64,000 bases of DNA from an uncultured Dysgonomonas sp. (GCF_934668725.1 NZ_CAKUOF010000003.1:186001-250000), one strand, 5' to 3'; counted from the stretch's first letter, positions 53,548 through 63,636 are shown. Notes: generated from the letters alone by a model not told the origin. Program-made: numbers and translations.

Positions 53548-56500
53548 TCACCCCTTCTGATATTCGCTAGGTGTAATATTAAATTCGGTTTTGAAACAAG
53601 ACGTAAAATATTTCGGGTCTGAGAACCCAACGGAGTAAGCAACCTCCGAGATCGAGATAGATTTATCTTTAAGCATCTGACAAGCATGCTTCAAACGGAT
53701 ATTACGTATAAATTCTATCGGAGACAATCCGGTCATGGTCTTTATCTTACGGTACAGAGACGATTTTGACATATTCAAATATTCAGCAAAGGTATTCACA
53801 TCAAATTCGCTTTCCGAAAGATACCTCTCTATAATTTCTATTGCATTCTTTAAGAACTGTTCGTCAAGAGTCGGATATTCGAGAGTCGAGATGTTTATCT
53901 CCACATTCGACTTAAATTCCTGCTGCTTGTCTTTCTTGTTGGTTATAAAATTATTGATTCTTGCCTCCAAGACCTTCAAATCGAATGGTTTCGAAATATA
54001 ACCATCGGCTCCTGCGTTATAACATTCAATACGATCGTCCACACTATTCTTTGCTGTAAGCAATAAAATTGAGATGTGGCTTGTTTCTATATTCCTCTTC
54101 AATGTACGGCAAAGTTCCAATCCATCCATTTCTGGCATCATTACATCACTGATAATTATATCTATATTCTCTGTTTTCAAAACCTCCATTGCTTCAACAC
54201 CATTTGAAGCTGTAAGCACATGATAGCGACCTGATAAAATTTTGCTCATAGTATGCAACAAATCTTCGTTATCCTCAACAAGCAATAGATTGGCATTACC
54301 CTTGTTGCTATTCGGATTTACATCTTCCCATTCTTCTATCGGAGGTAAATCGAAACTTTTTTCTGCAATAAGTACTTGTGCCGATTCTACCAATTCGAAG
54401 TCTTTAAAACTCTCTCTATCAACGGGAATCTTAACAATAAAGCTTGTTCCCTCATTTAATCGGCTTTTCGCAGAAATAGTTCCATGGTGTAATCCGACCA
54501 AATCTTTGGTCAGCGAAAGCCCTATCCCATTGGTTTCGCTTGCATCGGTTCGGCTATTGTAATAGAAACGGGTAAATACATTATTCAGGTCTTCGGGAGC
54601 AATCCCCACCCCACTGTCACTGATACTGATTTTCAACCACTCGTGGTTATCTTCTTTCTGAAACCGTAGTTCCACTTTTATATTCCCATTATGAGGTGTG
54701 TATTTAAAAGCATTTGATAAAAGATTAAATACTACTTTATCAATCTTATCTGCATCAAAATAAGCTTGCTTCGAATTTACCTCCGACGAAAAAGTAAAAT
54801 CAATTTTCTTCTTCTGAATCAACGGAGAGAAGTGCGTATAGCAAACATCTTTTATAAAGGTTACCACATCACCGCTTGTTATTTTGAGCTTCATATTTCC
54901 GCTCTCCACCTTCCGAAAATCGAGAACCTGTTGTAATAAACGTTTCAAGCGATTCACATTCGATCGCATAATCGCATACTGCGGCATCTGCTTCCTGGAT
55001 GATGTTTCGATATCATCAATCAGGCACGAAATTATAGTCAGAGGAGTAAGAAAATCGTGTGAAATATTGGTAAAATAGCGTAGTTTGGTTTGAGTAAGCT
55101 CCTCCGATTTTTCTTTTTCAATCTGGGCTATTTTCAGTTCATTACGCAATTTTAAACGATTCTGAACAATCCGCAATGCCCAATAAAGGATTATTAAAAC
55201 AAGAATGCTATATATTAGATATGCCCACAAGGTTTCATAAAATGCAGGAAGTTTCTCAATCTTAAACATAGTGACTTCACTACTCCACAACCTATTTTCG
55301 TCTGTGGCTTTTACATAAAACGTATACGATCCTTTTCCCAATTGATTATACGTAGCAAACTGGCGGTTGTTGCCCGTATATACCCAATCATCGTCCACGC
55401 CCTCCATTTTATACGCATATTGTATCTTTCCCGGAAAGGTATAGTTGAGAGACGAAAAATCAATTTCTATATTTCTGTCATCGGGATAAATAGTCAAAGT
55501 CTGAGAAATTGCATTAAACCGTGAATCGGAGAATCCTTGAAGTACCGATTGATTTTGAATCTTAACATCAGTAATCAACACTTTTGATGGCTTGGGATTT
55601 TCCGATAATTTATCGGATGATGCAAAAGAGCTTATCCCCCGATTACCTCCAAAATATATTTTATCGGAACCACTCTTAAAGTACGAACCTTTCAGAAACG
55701 AGTTTACAAGCAATCCATCCGAAACCGTATAATCTCTCGAAGCTCCATTTTCGGGATTATATTCGGTAATCCTCTTGTTAGTAGATATCCAGATACGATT
55801 ATAATTATCCACTACAATATCAAGAATAGCTTCGCCAAACATTCCGCACGACTTCGTATAATCCGTAAATGAGTTTTTACTTTTATCATATACTATAATA
55901 TTCCCCTCCTTGGTTCCAATCCATATCCGATTACTACCATCGGCATATATCGACTGTATATTATCACTGATCAGGTTATCCGATTTTTCATTGTAGTTTC
56001 TTATTTCAGATTTGCTGTAATCAAGACCATCAGCGGATGTGAGTTCATACACACCACTATTCTCGCTACTAACCCAAATAGAACCGTCACGATCTTCGGT
56101 TATACCCGTCAATGCCCCGAAAGAACTGTCTATATGCACAATTCTATCCTGACCAAAAGGTTTCATAAACAGTCCGCCCGAAGTAACAATCCATATATTC
56201 TTTTTCCTGTCTTCAAAAAACATTCGGGGAAGACCAGGGTTAGACTGATATAATCCCAGATTTATCTCCTTCTCTACTGTAACTACTCCACCTTTCCGAT
56301 TCAATACATATATAATAGGTTCGTTCTCTAATCCTGCCCAAATATTATCAGTACTTGTAAAGCCTTTTATACAAGACGTATTTCGAAACCCTTGAATATC
56401 TCGAAGCCGGGGAAAATCGCTAAAAAGTTTTATTTCTTTCTGCTGGGGATAATAAAGAACCAACCCCAATCGGTTTTGATTTAACCACATCACCCCATCA

Positions 56501-57618
56501 CGATCTTCATAAATCGCAGTCACATTGGGAACTACACCCACCTTTTGAGTTATGACCTTTAAAGGATAATTATGAATCTCTGGCTTATTGAAATTTATAG
56601 TCAACGCCCCTTCACTGAAAGCCCCGATCCAAAGATTACCACTTCGGTCTTTTATAATTTCACTGAATATATTATTTGTCTCTTTAAACAGGTGCGATAT
56701 ATCAGCCTGCTTTACCGATCCGTCATTTGCGTATTCGAGAGCATACAATCCTGAAAATGACATCGCCCAGATATATCCTTGCGAATCGTCCTGCACTATA
56801 CTGAAGAATGTATCTTCGGGTTGCTGCCGTTCCTTGTTGAAAATCTTCTGACTTACGTACATATCCTGTCCGCTTCTGGAAGGATAGAATTTATAAATCC
56901 CATCGCCCCATGTACATATCCAATATTGCTTATGATTATCCAGAAATATCCGAAACGGATTATTGGTTGTTCCGATATTGGGATAATGAATAAAAGAATC
57001 GTTCGTTTTATTGTATTTATGGAGTCCGCCTCTCCATAGTAATACCCAGATATTCCCCTCCGAGTCTTCTGAGATAGAATTCACCCCGTTAGAGGGTAGC
57101 GAAGCGTTTGTTGCATCCGACGTATAATGCTTTATCCTTTTAAAATTAGAATCATATCTATAAATACCATTACCCACGCCCACCCATATCGTACCATCGG
57201 AGGCAGTCAATATAGACCGTATATGTTCTCGCCTGATAAGGGAGTCCTTTAAATGAACAATCTGAAAAGTTTCCCTATTCAGAATATTCAGCCCCTCTCT
57301 GGTTCCTATCCATAAGTTATTATTTTTATCTTCCGAAATACAGGTAATCTCATTATTTGTCAACAGATTCGGATTATTCAGATTCGACCTGAAGGTCAAT
57401 AATCGGTAGGCATCATATCTGCATAAACCATCTAAAGTGCCAAACCAGATATACCCGTCCTTATCCTGAAAAATCCGTTGAACCGAATTTGAAGGAAACT
57501 GAGCCATAACCGGTATAGGATTAATAGAAATGGGATTGGAATATAAATCGGATATTACTCCCAGAATAAAAAAAACGGCAATAAAAACAGACTTGTGTCT
57601 TCGGTTTAAGGTAAACAT
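53548..57618 (-). CDS. Hybrid two-component system (HTCS) sensor-regulator
   Basis: A single-protein polysaccharide sensor of 1356 residues. In order: signal/anchor (about 8-28); two blades of Reg_prop propeller repeats (about 30-690, e.g. IFQDKDGYIWFGTLDGLCRY, ISEDKNNNLWIGTREGLNIL); a Y_Y_Y domain (about 700-770, FSSLNYTFPGKIQYAYKMEG in part); a membrane span near 795-820. Then histidine kinase with FTNISHDFLTPLTII (His about 854) and ATPase; receiver with LLVEDNEDLL (about 1110) and the phosphoacceptor Asp in IISDVMMPEMDG (about 1155); and AraC-type DNA binding (MSKSSLYRKIK). It is divergent from the GH2 gene and probably regulates it. Confidence 0.96.
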   Translation of the reverse strand: MFTLNRRHKSVFIAVFFILGVISDLYSNPISINPIPVMAQFPSNSVQRIFQDKDGYIWFGTLDGLCRYDAYRLLTFRSNLNNPNLLTNNEITCISEDKNNNLWIGTREGLNILNRETFQIVHLKDSLIRREHIRSILTASDGTIWVGVGNGIYRYDSNFKRIKHYTSDATNASLPSNGVNSISEDSEGNIWVLLWRGGLHKYNKTNDSFIHYPNIGTTNNPFRIFLDNHKQYWICTWGDGIYKFYPSRSGQDMYVSQKIFNKERQQPEDTFFSIVQDDSQGYIWAMSFSGLYALEYANDGSVKQADISHLFKETNNIFSEIIKDRSGNLWIGAFSEGALTINFNKPEIHNYPLKVITQKVGVVPNVTAIYEDRDGVMWLNQNRLGLVLYYPQQKEIKLFSDFPRLRDIQGFRNTSCIKGFTSTDNIWAGLENEPIIYVLNRKGGVVTVEKEINLGLYQSNPGLPRMFFEDRKKNIWIVTSGGLFMKPFGQDRIVHIDSSFGALTGITEDRDGSIWVSSENSGVYELTSADGLDYSKSEIRNYNEKSDNLISDNIQSIYADGSNRIWIGTKEGNIIVYDKSKNSFTDYTKSCGMFGEAILDIVVDNYNRIWISTNKRITEYNPENGASRDYTVSDGLLVNSFLKGSYFKSGSDKIYFGGNRGISSFASSDKLSENPKPSKVLITDVKIQNQSVLQGFSDSRFNAISQTLTIYPDDRNIEIDFSSLNYTFPGKIQYAYKMEGVDDDWVYTGNNRQFATYNQLGKGSYTFYVKATDENRLWSSEVTMFKIEKLPAFYETLWAYLIYSILVLIILYWALRIVQNRLKLRNELKIAQIEKEKSEELTQTKLRYFTNISHDFLTPLTIISCLIDDIETSSRKQMPQYAIMRSNVNRLKRLLQQVLDFRKVESGNMKLKITSGDVVTFIKDVCYTHFSPLIQKKKIDFTFSSEVNSKQAYFDADKIDKVVFNLLSNAFKYTPHNGNIKVELRFQKEDNHEWLKISISDSGVGIAPEDLNNVFTRFYYNSRTDASETNGIGLSLTKDLVGLHHGTISAKSRLNEGTSFIVKIPVDRESFKDFELVESAQVLIAEKSFDLPPIEEWEDVNPNSNKGNANLLLVEDNEDLLHTMSKILSGRYHVLTASNGVEAMEVLKTENIDIIISDVMMPEMDGLELCRTLKRNIETSHISILLLTAKNSVDDRIECYNAGADGYISKPFDLKVLEARINNFITNKKDKQQEFKSNVEINISTLEYPTLDEQFLKNAIEIIERYLSESEFDVNTFAEYLNMSKSSLYRKIKTMTGLSPIEFIRNIRLKHACQMLKDKSISISEVAYSVGFSDPKYFTSCFKTEFNITPSEYQKG

Positions 57619-57694
57619 GGGTAAGGGGATTTTTGATAAAGGTTATCACAATATTAGAAATAATTTTCTTGAAATAGTATATAGATAATTCAAA

Positions 57695-57707
57695 AAAGGA
57701 GACCTTT
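57695..57707 (-). repeat. Shortened palindrome copy upstream of the HTCS gene
   Basis: AAAGG-AGA-CCTTT; on the minus strand it lies within TATAAAGGTCTCCTTTTTTG, resembling the oriented element but with one arm shortened. Confidence 0.35.
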
Positions 57708-57897
57708 ATAGGTATAAAGCCTTAATTGACCGATTTGTTATCCTTCGAGTGAATGATTTGTCTACCTCTATATAAAATTTTGGATGTATTTTTGTTTATC
57801 ACTATATTAGATGTCCAATACTTTCTACTGTTTACCGATAAAACCAAGAATCAAAATTGAAGTTGTCAAGATATAAAATACTTTAAATTATTAAACC

Positions 57898-60800
57898 ATG
57901 AAAAAAAACATCTATCTGCTTCTATTTGCAGTCATCTGTGGTAATTTATATGCCCAGAACAATATACCTGACTGGGAGAACCCGGAGGTATTTGCTGTAA
58001 ATAAAGAAAAAACCAGAGCTACCTCCCTGCCATTTGCAGACGAAACTTCGGCTCTCAAAAATGAGTTTACATCTTCACCTTACTTTCAATCGCTGGACGG
58101 CATCTGGAAATTTTATTGGGTACCCAAAATCAGCGAAGTACCTGCCGGTTTCTACAAAGAGAACTACGATGCTTCGAAATGGGCTGACATGAAAGTTCCC
58201 GGAAACTGGGAGTTTAACGGATACGGCATCCCGATGTATGTAAATGTTGGATTCGGCTTTAAAGCGAAACCTCCTCACATCGACAGAGAAGATTCCCCCA
58301 CAGGAGCTTATCGCAGAGAGTTTACAATTCCCGAAGACTGGGATGGTCGCCGCGTATTTATCCACTTCGAAGGAGGAACCAACTCGATGTATGTATGGGT
58401 GAATGGCGAAAAAGTAGGATATACCGAAAACGCAAAAAGCCCTGCCGAATTTGATATTACAAAATACATCCGCAAAGGAAAAAATATCCTCGCTTGTGAA
58501 GTACACAAATACAGCGATGGTTCGTATCTCGAAGATCAGGACATGTGGCGTTTAGGCGGTATCAACAGAAGTGTATATCTATATTCAACAGATCAAACAC
58601 GTATCTTGGATTTCTTTGCACACCCCGATCTGGATAAAAATTACAAAAACGGATTATTCTCTTTAGACCTTGTATTGAAAAACTATACCAGTTCGGCAAA
58701 AGATCAAACCGTAGAAGTTTCCATCTTAGACAAAAATGGTAAAAAGGTATTTAACAGTAATCAGAAAGTAAATATTCCTGCCGATAATACAGCAGAGACT
58801 ACCATCAAAGGAACTGTTTCGTCTCCCCTTAAATGGACGGCAGAAACTCCTAATCTGTACACTTTGGTTATAACATTAAAAGATAACAAGGGCAAGGTTA
58901 TAGAATCGACTTCTCACAAAATCGGATTCAGAAAAATAGAAATCACCGACGGACAAGTTTTTGTTAACGGTAAGAAAGTATACTTCAAAGGTGTAAATCT
59001 ACACGAATTCAATACTCAAACAGGACAAGTCGTAAACCGTGAGGTGATGATGCGTAATATTCAGTTGATGAAAGAACTAAACATAAATGCAGTACGCACA
59101 TCACACTATCCTCAACCTCCCCTTTGGTACGAATTATGCGATCAATATGGTATCTATTTAGTAGCCGAAGCAAATATGGAATCGCACGGTTTGGGGTATG
59201 GACCTGATAATGTATCCAATCTACCCGAATGGCTGGGTGCTCATATGGATAGAATAATCCGTTCGGTTGAAAGAGACAAAAATCACCCATCCGTAATATT
59301 CTGGTCGTTAGGAAATGAATCAGGTAACGGCAAAGCCTTTTTCGAGATGTATAAATGGGCTAAAGAAAGAGACAACAGCCGCCCTGTTCAGTACGAGCAA
59401 GCACATCAGAAAGATCCTAATACCGATATTCTTTGTCCGATGTACCCATCTTGGGAATCTATGAAAAGGGATGCCGCCAAAGATTTAGGACGTCCTTATA
59501 TCATGTGCGAGTATGCTCATGCCATGGGTAACAGTATGGGGAATTTCCAGGAATATTGGGATTTGATGCGTAGCAGCAAAAATATGCAAGGTGGTTTTAT
59601 CTGGGAATGGTACAATCATGGTTTCAAAACTCAGGATGAACAAGGACGTCCTTATTGGGCATACGGTGGAGACCTTAAGGGATACAACAAAATGAATGAT
59701 GGTAACTTCTGTATTGATGGTATCATAAGTCCCGATCAGAATTACCTGCCTCATACTCATATTGTAAAGAAAGTATATCAAAATATTCTGTTCGAACCTA
59801 AAGATTTGAATAACGGTATTGTTACTGTAATCAATGACTTTAAATTCACAGACCTTACCAACAAGAATTATACTTACAAATGGGTACTTCTTAAAAATGG
59901 AAAAGTATTCGGTGAAGGTAATTTTGATGCTGTAATCCCTGCTGATACTCAAAAAGACATCAAACTGAATCTACCAACAATCACACCCGAAGCAGGTGCA
60001 GAGTACTATTTGCAAGTATTTGCTTATAATAAGGAACAAACACCGTTTACCCCTGCAGGATTCGAGGTGGCTAAAGAAGAATTTGCATTCGATTCGAATA
60101 ATTACTTTACACCTGCAACTTATACAGGTTCTCTAAACATAGAGAAAGGGGAAGATAAGATTATTGTAAAATCGGGTACAATCAGCTACGAGTTCTCGAC
60201 TAAAAACGGTAAGAGCCTTCTATCAGTAGAGAATGACGGAAAAAGAGTATTTCGTGAACTTCCTCGCTTGAATTTCTGGCGTGCTCCTATCGATAACGAC
60301 TTCGGATCGTGGGAACAATACGCTTTACGTGTATGGGATGCAGCAGGACAGAACGTTATTTATACATACAAAGGGTCTCAGGAAAACGGTGGTGCCATAT
60401 CATTCAATTATGAGGCAAAACTCAGAGGCATTGAAGCAAAAGTTGATTTCACTTATACCGTAAATAAAGACGGTAGCCTTACTACTGATGCTCATTATAA
60501 AGCCTTATCGGATGACCTGCCCGAAATGATGCGTTTCGGTATGCTCATGACTCTACCCCAAGAATACAATGACTTCACTTGGTATGGTCGTGGTCCTTGG
60601 GAGAATTATGTAGACCGAAACGGCGATACCTTTATGGGCGTTTGGAACGGTGCTGTTGAAGATCAGTATTATCCATACATCCGTCCTCAGGAAGGTGGTA
60701 ACAAAACCGATGTACGCTGGTTATCCTTAACAGACAAATCGGGTAAAGGCATCCTTATAAAAGGAGCACAACCTTTATCGGTGAGTGCGACCAATAATCG

Positions 60801-61002
60801 ACCCGAAGACCTCGATCCGGGAATGACTAAGAAGCAACAACATGCTTCCGATGTATTACCTCGTAAAGAAGTAGTTCTTTGTGTTGACTTATTCCAACGC
60901 GGAGTTGCCGGGCTAGATTCTTGGGGAGCAAAACCTCTGGATGAATACCGATTCAGTGATAAAGAATACAAGTACAGTTATACAATCAGTATTTTGAAGT
61001 AA
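57898..61002 (+). CDS. GH2 beta-galactosidase, exported
   Basis: A family 2 glycoside hydrolase of 1034 residues, beta-galactosidase type. The signal peptide (about 1-20, ending NLYAQN) marks it as exported to the periplasm or surface. Domains: N-terminal sugar-binding (about 50-230), immunoglobulin-like (240-350), a TIM barrel and the C-terminal small-chain domains. The acid/base Glu is Glu474 in SLGNESGNG and the nucleophile is Glu538 in IMCEYAHAMGNSMG; both motifs are intact. It is divergent from the HTCS gene and followed by a terminator and the GH105 unit. Confidence 0.95.
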   Translation: MKKNIYLLLFAVICGNLYAQNNIPDWENPEVFAVNKEKTRATSLPFADETSALKNEFTSSPYFQSLDGIWKFYWVPKISEVPAGFYKENYDASKWADMKVPGNWEFNGYGIPMYVNVGFGFKAKPPHIDREDSPTGAYRREFTIPEDWDGRRVFIHFEGGTNSMYVWVNGEKVGYTENAKSPAEFDITKYIRKGKNILACEVHKYSDGSYLEDQDMWRLGGINRSVYLYSTDQTRILDFFAHPDLDKNYKNGLFSLDLVLKNYTSSAKDQTVEVSILDKNGKKVFNSNQKVNIPADNTAETTIKGTVSSPLKWTAETPNLYTLVITLKDNKGKVIESTSHKIGFRKIEITDGQVFVNGKKVYFKGVNLHEFNTQTGQVVNREVMMRNIQLMKELNINAVRTSHYPQPPLWYELCDQYGIYLVAEANMESHGLGYGPDNVSNLPEWLGAHMDRIIRSVERDKNHPSVIFWSLGNESGNGKAFFEMYKWAKERDNSRPVQYEQAHQKDPNTDILCPMYPSWESMKRDAAKDLGRPYIMCEYAHAMGNSMGNFQEYWDLMRSSKNMQGGFIWEWYNHGFKTQDEQGRPYWAYGGDLKGYNKMNDGNFCIDGIISPDQNYLPHTHIVKKVYQNILFEPKDLNNGIVTVINDFKFTDLTNKNYTYKWVLLKNGKVFGEGNFDAVIPADTQKDIKLNLPTITPEAGAEYYLQVFAYNKEQTPFTPAGFEVAKEEFAFDSNNYFTPATYTGSLNIEKGEDKIIVKSGTISYEFSTKNGKSLLSVENDGKRVFRELPRLNFWRAPIDNDFGSWEQYALRVWDAAGQNVIYTYKGSQENGGAISFNYEAKLRGIEAKVDFTYTVNKDGSLTTDAHYKALSDDLPEMMRFGMLMTLPQEYNDFTWYGRGPWENYVDRNGDTFMGVWNGAVEDQYYPYIRPQEGGNKTDVRWLSLTDKSGKGILIKGAQPLSVSATNNRPEDLDPGMTKKQQHASDVLPRKEVVLCVDLFQRGVAGLDSWGAKPLDEYRFSDKEYKYSYTISILK

Positions 61003-61015
61003 GGTATCAGACCTT
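61001..61015. repeat. Palindrome copy overlapping the GH2 stop codon
   Basis: TAAGGTATCAGACCTTTC: the stop TAA (61000-61002) supplies the first bases of AAGGT-N5-ACCTT. One of two copies that start on a stop codon in this locus. Confidence 0.5.
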
Positions 61016-61037
61016 TCTGATAGGTTATCTATTTCTT

Positions 61038-61070
61038 AAAGCCTCACTTCAAACAGTGAGGCTTTATTTA
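61038..61070 (+). terminator. Intrinsic terminator after the GH2 gene
   Basis: AAAGCCTCACT pairs with AGTGAGGCTTT around TCAAAC, then ATTTATAAA. It shows that GH105 and DUF2264 need their own promoter. Confidence 0.85.
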
Positions 61071-61186
61071 TAAAAATGGCGGATTTATAACTATGAATTA
61101 ATTATACTCCTCTTTTGAATTATTCATACACTATCTGTTATTAATGTCTTTCACATCTTTGCTTCAATCAAAAAGACAATAATAAA

Positions 61187-61201
61187 AAGGTCGGAGACCT
61201 T
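61187..61201 (+). repeat. Dispersed palindrome in the GH105 leader
   Basis: AATAATAAAAAGGTC-GGA-GACCTT in the gene-sense direction, 14 bases before the ATG at 61216. Compare the rlmD leader copy, with the same AATAAAAAGGTC...GACCT and a following AATAG. Confidence 0.65.
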
Positions 61202-61215
61202 AACAAATAGACACT

Positions 61216-62379
61216 ATGAGAAAATTCAGAACATTTTTTTTATTTCTTATTCCTCTTTTTACTTTCTCCTATATAGGATGCAGTAATAATAAAACCGCCA
61301 CACGGTCAGAATCGAACTTACCCACCCGAACTGAGGTTGTCGAAATCATTCAAAAGGTAAACGGAAACTGGCAGGCATCACACCCCAATCACGAAAATTC
61401 ATTCTGGCATCGGGCAGCCTATCATACCGGAAATATGGCAGCTTACGAGGTTACCAAAATTGAGGATTACAAAGCTTATTCCAAAGCATGGGCTGAACAT
61501 AATCTTTGGATGGGGGCTCAATCGAACGATACTTCGAAATGGAAATACAGTTACGGCGAAAGCGACGAATATGTGCTTTTCGGAGATTTCCAGACCTGTT
61601 TCCAAGTATATATCGACTTATACAACCTGAATCTCGATGAAAAGAAAATAGCCAGAGCAAAACAGGTAATGGAATACCAGATGTCAACACCCAACAACGA
61701 TTATTGGTGGTGGGCAGACGGTTTGTACATGGCAATGCCTGTAATGACTAAACTCTATAAACTTACAAATAACGAGTTGTACCTCGATAAATTATACGAA
61801 TACTTTTCGTTTGCCAGAGACTTGATGTATGACTCCGAAAGTAAATTATTCTATCGGGATGCCAAATATATTTATCCGAAGCATAAAACTGATAACGGAC
61901 TAAAAGATTTTTGGGCAAGAGGTAATGGATGGGTTTTCGCAGCCATGCCCAAAACACTTGAAAATCTCCCTGAAACCAATAACCATAGAGCAGAATACAT
62001 CAAAATTTATCAGGATATGGCAAGTGCCATTGCAGACAGCCAACAGGAGGACGGTTCGTGGACACGGTCTATGCTCGATCCTCAACATGCACCGGGCCCT
62101 GAAACCAGTGGAACGGCTTTCTTTACTTATGGCTTCTTATGGGGGATAAACAATGGAATCCTTGATAAAGCGACCTATTTACCTGTCGCAGAGAGAAGCT
62201 GGAAATATCTATCGGAAACAGCTTTACAACCCGATGGTAAAATTGGGTATGTACAGCCCATTGGAGAAAAAGCAATACCGGGACAAGTGGTAGACGTAAA
62301 CTCGACTGCCGATTTTGGTGTAGGAGCATTTCTTCTGGCAGCCTCCGAATTAGTAAAATATCTGGATAAGCAGCAGTAA
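61216..62379 (+). CDS. GH105 unsaturated uronyl hydrolase, lipoprotein
   Basis: A 387-residue glycoside hydrolase of family 105 (YteR-like). It removes the unsaturated galacturonic residue that polysaccharide lyases leave on rhamnogalacturonan or related oligosaccharides. The lipoprotein signal has the lipobox YIGC (Cys at about 22), so it is attached to a membrane. Family blocks: ASHPNHENSFWHRAAYHTGNMAAY (in parts), FGDFQTCFQVYIDLY, WWWADGLYMAMPVM with the likely catalytic Asp168, and FWARGNGWVFAAM. Six-hairpin toroid length is normal. It is followed by DUF2264 after 23 bases. Confidence 0.92.
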   Translation: MRKFRTFFLFLIPLFTFSYIGCSNNKTATRSESNLPTRTEVVEIIQKVNGNWQASHPNHENSFWHRAAYHTGNMAAYEVTKIEDYKAYSKAWAEHNLWMGAQSNDTSKWKYSYGESDEYVLFGDFQTCFQVYIDLYNLNLDEKKIARAKQVMEYQMSTPNNDYWWWADGLYMAMPVMTKLYKLTNNELYLDKLYEYFSFARDLMYDSESKLFYRDAKYIYPKHKTDNGLKDFWARGNGWVFAAMPKTLENLPETNNHRAEYIKIYQDMASAIADSQQEDGSWTRSMLDPQHAPGPETSGTAFFTYGFLWGINNGILDKATYLPVAERSWKYLSETALQPDGKIGYVQPIGEKAIPGQVVDVNSTADFGVGAFLLAASELVKYLDKQQ

Positions 62380-62402
62380 ACAACACAAAAATTCAACTTA
62401 CT

Positions 62403-63623
62403 ATGAAAAAGATTCTCACCTTACTTTTTTTCGCTTGCACCTGTTATTCTGTGCAGTTACAAGCAGCAGAACCAACTCCCGACCGCACTTATTGGGCAAA
62501 TCTGCTTTATAAAATATCCGAGCCAGTATTGAGCAATATGAGTAAAGGCGAACTCGTAAAAAATATGCAGGTAGAAGTAAGCCCCACGTGGGATGGTCGC
62601 CGTACCAGAGTGACCTATATGGAAGCTTTCGGACGCCTGATGGCAGGTTTAGCACCTTGGCTAAGTCTGCCCGATGATAATACACCCGAAGGGAAACAAA
62701 GAAAGCAATTGAGAGAATGGGCTTTAAAAAGTTATGCACATGCAGTAGACCCCGATAGTCCCGATTATCTGCAATGGGATAAAGAAGGGCAAGCTCTTGT
62801 AGATGCAGCCTATGTCGCAAATAGCTTTTTAAGAGCTCCCAAGCAATTATGGGAACCTCTGGATGAGGTAACAAAAAAACGCTACATAAAGGAATTTCAA
62901 AAACTACGCTGGGTAGATCCACCTTATACTAATTGGCTGTTGTTTTCGGCTATGATAGAAACATTCCTCCTGTCAATAGACGAACAATACGACGCATACC
63001 GCATCCACAGTGCCATTCGTAAAATAGAAGAATGGTATGTGGGAGACGGATGGTATGCCGACGGAACCCATTTTGCATTCGATTACTACAACAGCTATGT
63101 TATTCAACCGATGTATGTTGAAGTTCTGGAAGTATTGGTAGCCAAAAACAGAATGGTAAAACAAGAGACTTTAGGTATTGCCCGTAAGCGCATGCAGCGA
63201 TACGGACTTATTTTAGAGCGTTTTATATCACCCGAAGGATCATTCCCTGCTTTTGGACGGTCTATGACATACCGCATGGGAGCTTTTCAACCGTTAGCGT
63301 TATTATCGTGGCGACAAGAATTACCCGAAGAGCTAAGCGAAGGGCAGGTTCGAAGTGCATTGACATGCGTTATGAAAAGAATGTTCGAAACTAAAGGCAA
63401 TTTCAATGAAAAAGGATTCCTACAATTAGGATTTGCCGGACATCAACCCAATCTTGCCGATTGGTATACCAACAACGGTAGTCTGTACCTGACCTCCCTC
63501 ACATTTCTACCGTTGGGCCTACCTGCTGATCATTCGTTCTGGACATCTCCCGCTGAAGATTGGACTGCTAAAAAAGCTTGGTCGGGAGAAGATTTCCCAA
63601 AAGATCATGCTATCGGATTTTAA
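62403..63623 (+). CDS. DUF2264-domain exported protein
   Basis: A 406-residue protein with a signal peptide (about 1-21, ending SVQLQAAE) and the DUF2264 N-terminal domain (about 25-385). Recognisable stretches are YMEAFGRLMAGLAPWL, WLLFSAMIETFLL and GWYADGTHFAFDYYNSYV. Proteins of this kind sit in polysaccharide utilisation loci beside GH105, GH2 and lyases, and are probably alpha/alpha-barrel hydrolases, although their chemistry is uncertain. It follows the GH105 gene by 23 bases and ends with a palindrome overlapping the stop. Confidence 0.9.
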   Translation: MKKILTLLFFACTCYSVQLQAAEPTPDRTYWANLLYKISEPVLSNMSKGELVKNMQVEVSPTWDGRRTRVTYMEAFGRLMAGLAPWLSLPDDNTPEGKQRKQLREWALKSYAHAVDPDSPDYLQWDKEGQALVDAAYVANSFLRAPKQLWEPLDEVTKKRYIKEFQKLRWVDPPYTNWLLFSAMIETFLLSIDEQYDAYRIHSAIRKIEEWYVGDGWYADGTHFAFDYYNSYVIQPMYVEVLEVLVAKNRMVKQETLGIARKRMQRYGLILERFISPEGSFPAFGRSMTYRMGAFQPLALLSWRQELPEELSEGQVRSALTCVMKRMFETKGNFNEKGFLQLGFAGHQPNLADWYTNNGSLYLTSLTFLPLGLPADHSFWTSPAEDWTAKKAWSGEDFPKDHAIGF

Positions 63624-63636
63624 GGTTTTAAACCTT
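63622..63636. repeat. Palindrome copy overlapping the DUF2264 stop codon
   Basis: TAAGGTTTTAAACCTT, starting in the stop codon (63621-63623), with six-base arms. Same placement as at the GH2 stop. Confidence 0.5.

Noticed and set aside
58075..58506. 143-residue frame antisense to the GH2 gene
   Set aside because: A shadow of the N-terminal sugar-binding domain with no promoter or family match.
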